From positions 496,001 through 560,000 of the forward strand of contig ML996693.1 in assembly GCA_010356995.1 (NCBI GenBank): 64,000 nt of DNA, read 5' to 3'. The translations under genes were made by a program, and so were the position numbers. The DNA comes from Trichodelitschia bisporula. Its lineage: Eukaryota > Ascomycota > Dothideomycetes > Phaeotrichales > Phaeotrichaceae. Positions within the stretch are counted from its first letter, which is position 1; each line of letters starts with the position of its first letter. The notes beneath the pieces were generated by a model. That model did no database searches and was not told the DNA's origin. It saw nothing but the letters and a program-made list of their open reading frames with translations. Shown piece after piece: positions 21,804 through 34,076 of the stretch.

Positions 21804-23616
21804 TGCGGTCAGTTCGTGACGGTTGACGGAATATGGTAATGAGTGTAATGAAGAGCAAGAATGGAGAAGACGTTTGATAGTATGAATGATGGGAGCGCGG
21901 CGATTAGGAGGGGATCTTGGACGGGGAGGAGGGGGGGGGAGGAACCTTCCGTTCTGGTTCTTATCGACGGGGAGGAAGGTGACATGGTGATGATTGTGAC
22001 GGTCCATGACTGAAACAGACAGTGATTCTGACGATTGCTACAGCAATCCAGTGTCAGAAATGAAGACCGCGACCGTTCACGCCGGAGAAGCTGTCATCAA
22101 TATCTGAGGTGCTAGGCCAGACAGAGGAGTGGTACCATATGCCAAATATAGAGTTGAAGACAAAGAGGGCCGTGACAACCACTTTGTGAATTCGTTGAGA
22201 AGTACTTGTGTATGCCTTCAAGATCTGAGAAGCACGAAGAATTTATCGAGAGAGGTGTCCTAATGCATGGTAGGGCACCGCTTAAATAGTACGTCTTCGG
22301 CCCCGCACCCGGACGGGGTGGGGTAGTGGGCCCGCTGAACAACTGTCATCTGGTATTAAACCCTTAACGGATACAAAAAGTCCGGTGGTGGTGGTTTTGA
22401 GATAGATCCGAGCAGCTGGGTGCTGTGAGAGAGTTATATTGACGGCTTCCTTCTATAATTTGAGAGATTCACTATGTCAAAGGCGACGGTGTAGAGCATG
22501 CGGTTTCCTGTAAACGTATCTACCCGGTGGCTGGACCCTGGGCGTTCCATGAGATGCTAAGCGGTGCGGAGCCGGAGGCTGCTGTACGGTAGTGAAGACG
22601 CGTTGGCGGTACGTAGTAGGCTCTGGCGGACGTCAACCTCGAGGATTGGGCAAGGAGTCACAAAACGTGGGGAACCTTCAACCCGACAATGGCCCTGTGG
22701 TGTATCTCATACCGACTTCATACCCGGGCCAATGTCATCGGGCTGCTGTGGAATTGCGGGCATCTGAATGTCCACTGCCATCTAGTCAGCAAGATGTGAA
22801 CCTGAGGATAGGGGAATGGGAACGGTGAATGGTAAGAGGTCGGGCAGAGAAACATGCACTGGATCCGCCTGAGATGCTATGATGAACTTTCAAAGCCTCC
22901 ATGAGCATACGCTTGGTTAGTCCAGCATTCACCAGTGCACATTCAGTGTAGAATCGGATCACAATATGGAGGAAAGCGAAGTGAAGTTGCGACTTCCTTG
23001 AGCTTGCCTGCCCCGCTTGGTCCAAGCTCAGCTTCAGCTGCCAGACTGTGGGGCGCAATTCACCATGATGTATTGCTGCAGATGGGGATTCCCCCTTTTC
23101 TCATAAAGAGAAGGTATTGTAATTGATATGACCTGTGTCCAATTGCCGCATTGTACGAGGGGAGCCGATCATAAGGAAAAAGTACAGCGTTTAGGAGAGC
23201 TGAAGCAGAGAGACGGCCACCGCGTAGCGGTTCGATCTGGATGTACTGGTAAACCAAAGTGCCCACGAGACTGCCCTTTCTCGCTAGTTTTACTGTAGTA
23301 CGGTAGTAGCAGTTGTGATAGAGCTGTCGAGGCATTGTGGGCGGCTCTTCAAGGCGAGAGGGGGTGAGGTGTAGTGTTGGCATCAGCCTGTCCGCAGTTG
23401 TCAAACTTGCTCAGCCACCACCAATCGTCGCATCCCCAGATATCAGCCAAGACGACTGCGCCGCGACCACGATTCGCTCAAGCTCACGACCGTCGCAGCC
23501 TTAAACCTCGCGCTCAGCTCCCCCTCTCTTCGTGTTTGCTTGCTCTTCTTGTGCATGCTTCCATATCACATATCTAGCGACTCGGCAGCATATGTCAGCA
23601 AGCGATCTCCGTTGGC
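21804..23616. promoter_or_regulatory. Intergenic region between the RBR ligase (-) and BUN107 (+)
   Basis: Divergent promoters of the two neighbours are expected here. A poly-Pro-like C/G-rich tract lies near 21,915-21,950 and a GC-rich run near 22,300-22,330. No ORF has recognisable content. Confidence 0.5.
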
Positions 23617-26600
23617 ATGGTTCGTAAGCAGCAGAAGCGCATTTCCTATGGTCAGTTGCTGCATCTCATCATTCTAAAGCCAGCGCTCATCGTAATGGTG
23701 CCGTAGTCTTACCCCTTGCGAATTCCACCGTAGGCCATCGCCTCGGCGTGAATGGCTTGGCCGTGGATTCTTACGGCTCCATCCTGTACGTAGACCCCGT
23801 CCTCCCCCCCCAAAAGACCGCAACTGAATGCGACAGCTACTCCGGCGGACGAGACGGCGTCATTTGCGCATGGGACTTGAATCTCGATCTCAACCCTTCC
23901 GACGGCCGCAGCCGCCATTCATCACTGACCGGCGATGAGCTCGCGAAGAATCCACCGCCAACGGCACTGAAGCAGCAGGTCCAGGCGCACACACATTGGA
24001 TAAACGACATTGTCCTCGTAAAATCGAATGAGGCACTCGTGTCGGCATCGTCGGACATCACGGTCAAGCTCTGGCGACCGGCGGCGCATGACGTGCAGCG
24101 GCCGCAGACCATCGGACTACATGGAGACTACGTCAAGTGTCTAGCCTCGTCAGGCCTACAGAATTGGGTAGCATCCGGGGGCTTGGACAGGAAGATATGT
24201 CTTTGGGATCTGAATGGTGCGGGGCAGCAGCTGCAGATCAATGTTGGCGAGGACGAGAACACGGCCAAGGGCTCCGTGTACGCGCTTGCGGCTACACCTA
24301 CAATGATTGCGAGCGGGGGTCCGGAGAGCATCGTGAGAATTTGGGATCCTCGTTCTGGAAAGCGCATTACGAAGTTTGTTGGACATACGGATAATATTCG
24401 CGATGTACTCATTGCGCAGGACGGGGACACGGTAATGACGGCTTCGTCTGATCAGACAGTCAAAGTTTGGTCGATGACGGCTGGCCGTTGCATGTATACG
24501 CTGACCATGCACAATGACAGCGTCTGGTCGCTGTACTCGGACCACCCGCAATTGTCAGTCTTTTATTCGAGCGACCGCTCGGGGTTGGTCGCGAAGACGG
24601 ACACCAGAGGCTGCTCGGAGATGGACGAAGGTCTGTCGGTCGCCATCTGTCAAGAGCACGAGGGCGTCAACAGGGTGGTCAACGCGGCAGACTACATTTG
24701 GACTGCCACATCCAGTTCCAGCATCAATCGGTGGAGAGACGTCGATACGGATGCCGAAGTCACGGTCCCTGATTCGTACACCTTTCGACGTATTAGCGTC
24801 GCGACGACGAAGTCTCGAATACCATCACCACCAAACTACTACAGCCCAACACCACCGCGGGGTCAAAAGCAGATTCCATTCAAGTATACGCTCAGACTAT
24901 CAAATACCGCGCCGTTCCCGGTTCACCGCCTCCGGGAAGAAACGGCGACCATCTATTCTGGGACGAGTATGAGAAAGGCATCTGAAGGTATTACAAGTGA
25001 CGATATGTCTCAAGGAGTGCCGATACACAGCCTGCCTGAGTATACCATCGAGGGACAGCACGGGCTGATCAAGCACGTCATGCTCAACGACCGAAGACGA
25101 GTATTGACTGTAGATACCGCAGGGGAGGTTACTATGTGGGATCTGATAAAGGTAAGTCTCCCCGTTATTGAAGGCACCTCTGACGTCCAAAGTGTATTCC
25201 TGTGAAATCTTTTGGCAAGCGCCACTTGGATGCCGTGTTCGCCCAGGTCAATACCGCCGAGACCATTGCGCATTGGTGCGCCGTAGATACCCGCACTGGG
25301 AGCTTGACCTGTACTCTGGAAGAGAACAACTGCTTCGATGCCGAGATGTACGCAGATGACGCGGAATTAGAGGAGAATGCCGAATTCAGGGAAGATCAGC
25401 GCAGTAAGTAGGTCCGTCGATTTTCCACTTGTACTAACTGTGCAGTCAACATTGGAGCTTGGATACTGCGATATCTATTTGCAAACTTAATCGATGAAGA
25501 GATCCGGCGCGATGAGATATACCGGCGCGAGCTTTTGGATGCTAAGAAAAAGGTGTTGGAACGCGCAAAAGCTCCTACCAACATCATAATCCCACCCTCA
25601 GATCTTACCAGCTGGGGCGATGCTTCCGGCCCTGCGTCGGCTTCAACACTTAGGCCGAACGGTCTCAATTTCCTCACTCCGGGCATAGGAATTGGGCTTG
25701 CGACTCCTGGACCGCCGCAGCTGCAAACGCCGGGATTGCCGCCCGGTACTCCCGGGGAAGGCGAAGAGAGACATGCTCGGACATCAGGAGACAAGGCACG
25801 GTTCGGTGGTGACTACTTCACGTCTCAACAGGGCGCGAATGCGGCACATCCGGGCGCGACGCAGGCCGGTACGACACAGGCAGGTTCGGCAGCAGCGCCA
25901 CCTCCGACCCCTGGGGGTGACGGCACAGGGCAGACATTCCTTGTACCACCAACACCATCTGAGCCAGCGGTGCAGTCTTTAGATCCTGAAAAAGAGGGCC
26001 AAGAGAAAGGCAGGTTCGGAATGTCGAGGCTCCGCATGAATTTTGGCATGAAGAGCCTCAAAAAGACACAGACTTCAGACTCTACCAAGCCCGTAGTGGC
26101 AGAGGCACCGTCCGAGGATTCCGATTCGCGGTCATCGAAGACTGAGGAGGTCGTCATCGAGCCGAACTTCCTTGGCACCATCCAGCGCATCCGCCAAAGG
26201 TACGAGCAGGACTTGAACGCTCAAGTAAATGACGATGTAGAGACTCCGGAACTGGAGTCTCACATTACGCCCAGCTTGCCGAACGAGACGCCGGTTCTCA
26301 AGCCGCCGCCGAACACGACAATTTTGATCCAGGAGGATCGCATCGACTCCGGCGGAGTCGCGGACTTGTTCGAAGGCACTGTCGGCAACGTCGGACAGCA
26401 CGCCGATTTGGTCGAAAAAGTGGCTCCAACGTGGCTCGGAGACCTCCTGCTTAGGGTAAGTGCTGTTCTTCCCCCTAGTTCTTCCCTAACCTTTGACAGA
26501 ACGAGAGGGTCCCCAAGGATATTGTTAAAATCTCCTTCGTCCTCGAACCTATCCAGGGCCTGCTCCCGGATGTGTCCAACGAGAAGTGAGTTTTCATCTT

Positions 26601-27099
26601 CCGTCTTTGTTTCGTACTCATCTCATGTCGTAGCAACCCCCGCCTCAACGCGACCCGCATGCTTCGCGCGCGCAAGGTCCTCGCCTACATCGCCGAACGC
26701 ATCGAGCCGGTCCCCGAAACTCCTGATCCTAACGCGTTGAAGCCGGAGCAGTATCTCGAACTGTACTGTCAGAACCAGGTTCGATCTTCGACTCTCTCCG
26801 TCTGTTTAGCTGCTAACCACGCCCAGCTGATACCCCCGACCATGACGCTCGCGACCATCCGCGCCCACGTTTGGCGCGGCGGCGGCGACATTATCCTGTC
26901 GTACAAGGCCAATGGCCGCAAGGAGATCCAGCACGCTCCGCTGGCAGCTGCGCAGATTGCCTTCCAGGAAACTCCCGCCAAGGGTACCGCCAGCTTTACG
27001 GGCAGCCACCGGAGCCAGCGCAGTCAGGGCAGCCAGGATCAGTACTGGACCGGTGAGGACCGACGGGCAGCGGGCGAGCGCGAGAAGGGACGGTACTAG
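23617..27099 (+). CDS. bun107: WD40 deubiquitinase cofactor (Bun107 / WDR48-UAF1 family)
   Basis: Eight exons: 23617-23650, 23707-23785, 23837-25151, 25193-25403, 25446-26455, 26500-26585, 26634-26778, 26827-27099; 1050 aa. The 34-nt first exon encodes [11 protein letters not shown]. Residues ~20-330 form a WD40 propeller: '[15 protein letters not shown]' (made by splicing), '[13 protein letters not shown]', '[15 protein letters not shown]', '[14 protein letters not shown]', '[13 protein letters not shown]'. The middle has '[25 protein letters not shown]', as in WDR48. A C-terminal DUF3337-like domain ends with '[19 protein letters not shown]' and '[17 protein letters not shown]', a ubiquitin-like fold in UAF1. 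In animals WDR48 activates USP1/USP12/USP46; fission yeast Bun107 partners Ubp9. Introns 23786-23836 (51 nt) and 26779-26826 (48 nt) are stop-free or in frame. The gene converges on the SAM carrier 80 bp away. Confidence 0.92.
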
Positions 27100-27179
27100 T
27101 GCTTTGTCGTTAGGTTCTTTGGCGCGGAGTAATGAGTACATGAGTGTATGATACATGTTGGCCTACATGCGTGACCGAT

Positions 27180-28134
27180 CTATAGCGGCTTCACCACCTC
27201 GCCGCTGAGCTTATTGCTCGCCCACTGGTAGCTCCCTAGGAAAATCGCCCCCCCGCCCGATATCCACAGCACCCGCGGCCCGATCCCCGCAAACAGCGCC
27301 CGCGCCCCACTCTCCTTGACTATCCGCGCCAGCATCTCCGCCGCCCCAACCCTTTCCCTCGATAGCATCAACCGCGTCTTAAGCACATCAAGCGGCGTCG
27401 TAACCCCCGCCGCCACCGCGCCGCTCACACTCCCATACAACGCCGATTCCGCCGCGCCCACATCCCCCGCCCGCCCACTTCGCCGCAGCGACCACGCCTT
27501 CAGGCCCTCCCAGAGCGGGAACTGGATCACTGTGAACGGGACCTCGCGCATGATCGTCACGCCCCACCCGCGGTACAGCTCGCGCCACACCCCCGCGATG
27601 CCCGCCGTCCCGTACCGGCCCAGGATGTCGCGCAGCGCAGCCGCGCTGCTAGGGAACTGCACCGCCTGCGCGCGCTGCTTGACCACCTCTGTCGGCACAC
27701 GCACAGCGCACGCCGCGATCTCACCTGCCGTGGCCGCAGCCATGTGGATCAGTGGCTCTGCCGCTGGACTCGGGGGCGCGGCATAGGGGGTGCCGGTGGC
27801 AGTGTATGCGGGCTTGGGTCGGGCGAGAGCGCGCTTGGTGGTGTCGTAGGTGACGAAGAAGAGGGCGGCTCCGGGGGCGGAGCCGACGACTGCGGACCCG
27901 ATGCCCCGGTATATGCCGGTGAAGCCGCCGGAGGGGAAGAAGCCGGCGCTGGATTGGAGGCGGGTTTTTAGGGTGTCGATGGGGTAGAGGGAGAGGTCGA
28001 CTGTTGTGCCTGCTAGGGCGCCGGCCTTTGGGGGGGAGGTTAGGATTTTGGGCTGGGGAGGGGGATGGGAAGGGACATACCAGGAGCGAGCGGAGGAAGG
28101 GTGACTCAGCCCATTGTTTTGGTGGGCTGGACAT
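27180..28134 (-). CDS. PET8: Mitochondrial S-adenosylmethionine carrier (Pet8/SAMC family)
   Basis: Exons 28134-28081 and 28025-27180 on the minus strand, 299 aa, one 55-nt intron. Exon 1 encodes 'MSSPPKQWAESPFLRSLL'; splicing yields 'RSLLAGALAGTTVDLSLYPIDTLKTRLQ', the start of the first carrier repeat. The three signature motifs are 'PIDTLKTRLQ', 'PTEVVKQRAQ' and 'PLDVLKTRLM', as expected for six transmembrane helices of the MCF fold. 'SSAGFFPSGGFTGIYRGIG' and 'VREVPFTVIQFPLWE'-like segments (here 'MREVPFTVIQFPLWEGLK') are typical of SAM carriers, which exchange cytosolic SAM for matrix S-adenosylhomocysteine. A read-through start is less likely because it adds Pro-rich sequence before repeat 1. 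It is tail-to-tail with BUN107. Confidence 0.9.
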
Positions 28135-29222
28135 GCTGGTGTTATGAGCAATGCATTATGGTGAGCTCTGAGCTGCGCACGCGGAGGTGAAGCGGGACCT
28201 CAAAAAGTTGAGTTACACGTGACTGATAGCTCTCCCGATGTGTTTAACGTCATGTCATTCACCTCATGCCATACAAGCGTAAAATTCAGCGGATGAACGA
28301 CAATTCCTCCTTCGGTCGATATATCGTCGCCAACCGCCCGTTTCTGTCAAGACAGACCGTGTGGCAATCTACAGCATATGCTGGCGTTCCTTGTCAGGAC
28401 GGCTGGACAACGACTCTGAAATTCCTCGCCGATTGAGGACTTCCTGTCTTTACTGTTCCTGGCTAGCAGCATTGTGGCATTGTATACTTTATCAGCTGCT
28501 TTGGTCTGAAGAACTTACTCACGTCACATCCACAGCAATTTCCTCAAGCTCAAAGCACATTCACGCGAACCTGGGACCTAACGGCAGTCCAATGATCGCG
28601 AACGTCTCAACTCCCGGGAAGCCAGAGTCTCAAACGCATCGTTCTCCTCTTTGAACTTCTTTCACGAAGATATTTAGGCATCGTTTCTTCTCTTGCCAGT
28701 GAATGGCTCTTGACTCTTTAAAGCCGCTTGAATCCCGCCCATTTGATGCCAAGCCATGCCTCTCGCCATGTCGTCTTGTCTCTCTCCTACGCAATACTTC
28801 AGAGTCGCTGCCTGAGAGAAGAAGAAGAAGGTAGCCATCGAAGGGTAGAAGAGTTAGGGAAGCCACAAGGAAGCATCTTGGTTAGCAGTTTCCCCCACCT
28901 CCAGGCCCGATACTGCATCACGTGTTGTCGCGTTTGCTCGACCATTTTTACTTCTCGAGACAGCAACGCGTTCATCACGTCTACATATCAACTTCTGCAT
29001 CTTTAACTCAGCTTTTGGATGCATCCGTCGGACTCCACCACTACCTTCACTCTAGGGCTTATCACCGCCCTTCTCGTAAGTCATCCATAGATCATTCCTC
29101 ACGGAACACCGATTCGCTTCCATAATTGATGATTACTTCTCTGACAAAACCTGTGCCAGTGAATAAAGGCTGGCATGATAGAGACCAAGGTCATTTAACC
29201 GTCAATCAATTAAGATTCAATC
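28135..29222. other. Intergenic region between the SAM carrier (-) and the WRAP53-like gene (+)
   Basis: About 1.1 kb holding both divergent promoters. It contains no ORF I can support. Stretches with GTAAGT-like sites near 29,073 could be 5' UTR introns of the downstream gene. Confidence 0.5.
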
Positions 29223-30697
29223 ATGAGCTTCGATCTCTCATTATCTGCCGCGGAGGCGTTCCTGCCCGAAGCGCCGCCATCCAATCCAGCCTTTTATGGC
29301 TCTACCCACGCGCGGTCACGCGATTCTGTTCGCTGGTACGTTATTGTAGATGCATGCCACTCTCGTACTCAATTTCTGCAGGACCCCGACCAACCATATC
29401 CTCTCGACAACCGCGCATAATGAGATTCGACTCCTTGGTCCGTAAGTTGAGAACTCGCTAGAGCTTGAAGATCGTCTGCTTATATTTGCAGATCTGGAGA
29501 CATCGGTGAACTTAAGGATGTCTCGGAGATTCGGAGTAGTGAACCCATCTACGCATGTGAGCCTTGTCCAATCTTAACAGAGTACGAAAATGCTGTGTTC
29601 CTATACTCCGCTAGAGAGCACCACATTCAACTGAGGAATGCGTACGATCCTGAAATGGGGCTTGTAGCCAGTTATCGCTACACCAACCCGACCACGGAGG
29701 CGTTCATGAGCCCGAGAAGTCTTTGCTTTACTCCAGACGGCTTTCACTTTCTCGCCGGGGCAAAAAACGAGATCGCACTCTTCGACCTCAAGGACCAATT
29801 CAATCCCGTTAGCACCTACGTTACGGGTGGACGGAACAGATCCATGCATATGGGTGGACTTCCAACCGGTGTACGTGGACTGGTTACGGCAATCGCCTGC
29901 CAGGAACAGACTTTCGCCATCGGAACTTTCGAACGTCACGTCGGCCTGTACGACATGCGGAGTATGGGACCGATTGTCAACTTCACCTTAGATGTTCCCA
30001 GCCGGCAGGAGACGAATGGACGTGGCGTATCCCAAATCAAATGGAGCCCGTGCGGGAATTTTCTCTACCTGGCTGAGCGCTGTAGCGACGGTATCTGCGT
30101 GATGGACGTTCGTTCCGGCGGTCAGTTGATTAGCTGGCTGGCAGGGCGGCGTGCAGGGACCATGATGCGTCTGGAGTTCGACGTTGTTCCCACCAGCGAT
30201 GGCCATGAAGTCTGGGCTGGCGGTGTTGATGGGAAGCTGAGGGTGTGGTCAAATCCCCATCGCGGCACCGGTAGCCAGACGTTTTCATCCACGTGCCAGA
30301 TGTTTGAAGACAACGGTAAGATTCTTCCAATGGGTTGCAGACAGCACTGACAGTTTGTAGTCCCGGTTTCATCTGTGGCATTCGACAACGGCGAGACACT
30401 GATGGCGGTGACTCGGGGGGTTGACCCATTCAATACGTTTGCGCAGTACGTAAACCGAAGACCGTGCCAGTTCTCATCTCACATTTTGACAGGGATTCAG
30501 ATAAAGACAGTTCATCCGACGCTGGTTATCCAGCTGCCTCTACCGAACCGACTTTCACTCGTCGTACTGGGCCCCCAGGCGACGAGCTGCTTGAAAACCT
30601 AACTGCAGGATTTGGGAGCTTGAACTTACCATCTGGAGGCGCACTGTGCCGACCCAACTCTCGGGTCAACGTTTGTGAGGTGCAGCGGCAGCTGTAG
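29223..30697 (+). CDS. WD40 protein of the WRAP53/TCAB1 (Swt21-like) family
   Basis: Five exons: 29223-29335, 29382-29441, 29492-30315, 30361-30445, 30493-30697; 428 aa. Introns are 45-50 nt and every junction keeps frame. The first junctions produce 'WTPTNHILSTTAHNEIRLLGP'-like propeller sequence. WD blades follow: 'REHHIQLRNAYDPEMGLVAS', 'SLCFTPDGFHFLAGAKNEIA', 'IKWSPCGNFLYLAERCSDGI', 'EVWAGGVDGKLRVW'. This order, with 'I-LRNA' and 'GTFERHVGLYD', is that of the TCAB1/WRAP53 family, which in animals binds scaRNAs and telomerase RNA. Yeast Swt21 acts in splicing. A disordered tail rich in Ser/Asp follows. Whether it binds telomerase RNA here is inference. Confidence 0.85.
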
Positions 30698-31314
30698 GGT
30701 ACTTGTGTCACATTGGACATTCGTTGCATGGGGCGGCGTTACTGACAAGCGGTGATGGTATCTGTTCGATCCCAGTAGTCACAATCGGCGTTATGTAAGC
30801 TGACAGCTTTACCTGAGAGACGCTTCAGTCTAGTTCTAGAATCCGTGAATATGCTCAAATAGCCATGATTCGTGGTATGAATCATGAATCGAACGTCTAT
30901 AGTCAGGCCCCAAGGCCAAGAACAAGGCATCCACTTGTAGGAACGACGTCTCTCGAGGCGCAACTCCAACATCTTCCCTAACCTCACATCAGTGCCATGT
31001 AGACCAGTGGTAGCTTCTTCTTAACTCCAAAAGTTGAAACGCACCGCTCCCATCTTAAACTGATTGGACAGTGCGCCCTCTAATCCAACCACCAGCGCTT
31101 GTATGCGGGGTTGCGGTTGTTGATCTCCGCCCGCCTCCGCACTTGACGAACATTAAACCTTGCTCCGCCTCGTCTTACACCGAGATCCCCACGACCAACG
31201 TCGGCACTTACCTCGGCCGCGGGCCAGCCCGCAAGCCATAATGGACGTACCACCGGCCAACCGAGCGACATCAAGCACACCAAGCCCATCTCCATCGTAG
31301 CTCCATCCATCACT
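30698..31314. promoter_or_regulatory. Intergenic region upstream of the AtuA-family gene
   Basis: About 0.6 kb between two plus-strand genes; it must hold the 3' end of the WRAP53-like gene and the promoter of the AtuA-family gene. No ORF is supported. Confidence 0.45.
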
Positions 31315-33188
31315 ATGGCACCCTCAGCACGTCCCATCCGTATCGCCGGCTGCTCCGGCTCAACCTCCGACCGCCGCCACGCAATGCGAGTCTTCGCGAA
31401 AAACCACCCGCAGGACCCAATCGACGTCATCATCGGCGACTGGATGTCAGAAGCCAACATGACCGCGCGGGCTGTCGCTAAGGTCGACGGCGCAGGCGAG
31501 GCTTACGAGCCTACCTTCCTCGAGGCCCTGGAGCCTGCATTGCCGGACCTGGCACGGTATGGCATCAAGGTTGCGGTTAATGCGGGCGCGTCGGATGCAA
31601 GGGGCTTGTGTGAGGTGGTGAGGAAGATGGTGCATGCGAAGGGATTGAAGCTGAGTGTGGCATGGGTGGAGGGGGATGAGGTTCTTGATGCGGTGAGGGC
31701 GGCGCAGAAGAGCGGCGAAGTGGCCTTTGAGAATGTGTGTACGGGCGAAGTGCTGCGCGATTGGGGCTTTGAGCCCGTGTACGCGCAGGCGTATCTGGGT
31801 GGGCTGGGGATCGCGGCGGCGCTGGCTCGGGGGGCGGATATCGTCGTTTGTGGGCGCGTGTCGGATGCGTCGCCTGTGATCGGGGCGGCGGTATGGTGGC
31901 ACGGATGGAAGAGCGGGGATCTGGATCAGCTCGCGAATGCGTTTGTTGCGGGGCATTTGATCGAGTGCTCGAACTACGTGTGCGGGGGCAATTTCAGCGG
32001 GTTTAAGGCGCTGGAGGGCCGCGGGTGGGATGATATCGGGTATCCGATTGCGGAGATTGGAGCCGATGGCCAGATTATCATCACGATGCAGAAGGGCGGC
32101 GGAGGCGAGGTCTCGGTTGATACATGCACCTCGCAGCTGCTCTACGAGATCCAGGGCCCATGGTACTTCAACTCCGACGTTACGGCAATCCTCGACGAGC
32201 TCTGGTTCGAACAGCTCAGTACCAACCGCGTCGCACTGCACGGCGTCAAGTCCGGGCCTCCGCCGCCTACAACTAAAGTTGGCCTTACCGCAAGGGGCGG
32301 CTTCCAAGCCGAAGTTCACTGGTTTATGGTCGGGCTGGACATCGACGCCAAAGCCCGGATGGTCGAATCTCAAATCCGGAAAGAGCTCGCGCCGTACTCC
32401 TCGCGCTTCACCAAGCTCACCTTCACGCAGAACGGCACATCGCCCCCTAATCCGACGAATCAAAACGCCGCCACTGTCGACTTCCGTATCTTCGCCCAGG
32501 CACCCACGGCTGCTGATCTGGCGCCTACGCGCTTCTTCCGCCACTGTATCGATCCTATCATGGAGGGGTACCCTGGGGCGACGCCGCATCTTGATTATAG
32601 GCAGGGGTTTCCGAAGGTTGTGCATGAGTATTTTGTCACGCTGCTCCCGCAGAAGGCAGTGCAGCATTGCGTGCACCTTGAGGGCGGTGAGAGAATTGAG
32701 ATTCCGCCGCCGGAGGTGACGCGTGTGTGGCCGCGGCGGCAGCCGAGTGCTCCGGTAACGGCGCTCCCGGCTGACCTTGCGAGCTTCGGGCCGACGGAGC
32801 GGGGTCCGCTGGGGTGGGTGGTGCACGCACGGAGCGGGGACAAGGGCAGCGACTGTAATGTGGGTTTCTGGGTACGGCGGGCGGATGAGTGGGATTGGTT
32901 ACGGACGGTGCTGAGCGTGGAGAAGATGAAGGAGTTGCTGGCGGAGGAGTATGAGGGGAAGGAAATTGTAAGTTTCTGGATTGGGGGTGATGGGACAGGG
33001 ACTCACTTTCACAGGACCGTTTTGAGCTGCCGAATGCGAGGGCGGTGCACTTTTTGCTTCGTGATCATCTGGATCGCGGTGTGAGCTGCTCTAGCTCGTT
33101 GGACTTTTTGGGGAAGAATTGTGCGGAGTTTTTGAGGGCGAGGCATGTTGATATTCCGGTTAAGTTTCTGGCGAGGGGCAAGATCTGA
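31315..33188 (+). CDS. AtuA-family protein (DUF1446, acyclic terpene utilisation-like)
   Basis: Exons 31315-32967 and 33015-33188, 608 aa; the 47-nt intron (GTAAGT...CACAG) must be removed to reach the proper C-terminus. The N-terminal AtuA/DUF1446 domain shows 'IRIAGCSGSTSDRRHAM', 'DVIIGDWMSEANMTARA', 'VNAGASDARGLCEVV', 'YLGGLGIAAALARGADIVVC', 'GRVSDASPVIGAA' and 'HLIECSNYVCGGNFSGF'. The C-terminal small AtuA-like domain has 'LGWVVHARSGDKGSDCNVGFWVRR' and ends 'RHVDIPVKFLARGKI'. Bacterial AtuA belongs to the citronellol/geraniol catabolic cluster, but its reaction is not established, and the fungal homologues are unassigned. The next genes downstream are the tandem small genes, which may be unrelated. 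Confidence 0.88.
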
Positions 33189-34076
33189 TCTCGAGGCATG
33201 GATCTGTGTCCGTTTCACTGAAGAGCATCTGGAGCGCTAACGAAGAGGTGTGAATTTACATCGTTGCTGAATGCCGGGTAACGGGTTTTCTGTCACACCT
33301 TGAACACAACATCCTGGTTGAGGGTGATATCTTGCAGTTGCTTGGTCCCAACGCTGACCGCAAATAGCTATCATCAGTGAATGAGCTTTACTGAACTTCT
33401 AACTCCACTCACCAAACTCATAGTTCAGCCATTACCTGGCTGACTGCATACCGAGCTCCTCCATGCATGTCGGGCCTGTGACGTGCGTGAATCGTAGGTA
33501 AAGAGCACACTCTGGCTGATACACTAGTTCCCGACATACCCGTCTCATTTATGGCAGGGGTCCAAACAAGAAGTTGGCGAAGCTTCAGCTGAACAGCGGC
33601 TTAACCTATTTTACCATAGGCCGACCAATGAAACTATGTGTGGAAATGGGGTTGCAGATCTGACCTGCACGATGTTCAGCCCCACCATTCCTTTGACAGC
33701 GCAGCTGAACCTGATGGTGGAGTTATCTGGCATTGTGACCGTCCTCGATACGCGCTAATTATGTTTTTCCAAGCTGAACGTCACTAGCTAGCGCTCAGAA
33801 TAGCAGAGTATGCATCGATTTCTGGCTCTCATTGGCGTAACGTGCCGTAACTTATGCTTTTCATCCTGTCCTCGTGAACCGCGCTCAGCTTGACCTCACG
33901 GAGGTCGCTCAGCTCGACGCCAATGCCCCGCTTCAGAACGTCGTAAGTGGTATATATCAACCCCATCACTCCAGTGTCGAGCCAAATCGTATCCCCCTCA
34001 AACCCCAATCTCAACACCGATTCCTCGTCAGACTCCAATTTCAAGATATCACAAATTCCGCCTCGCATCTCTCAGC
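33189..34076. other. Intergenic; contains left end of the tandem duplication
   Basis: No ORF supported. From about 33,560 the sequence matches the region upstream of the second copy (34,800 onward): shared segments are near 33,575/34,812 ('aagcttcagc'), near 33,695/34,940 ('gagctgaacctaatggtgg'-like) and near 33,835/35,004 ('gcgttaacgtgccgtag'-like). Confidence 0.6.

Noticed and set aside
31447-32826. 459-codon antisense frame within the AtuA-family gene
   Set aside because: Shadow of the real gene caused by its codon bias; sense strand shows clear family motifs.
20649-33188. Idea of a ubiquitin or telomere-related gene cluster (RBR ligase, Bun107, WRAP53-like)
   Set aside because: Genes are on mixed strands with unrelated genes between them; nothing beyond proximity supports a system.
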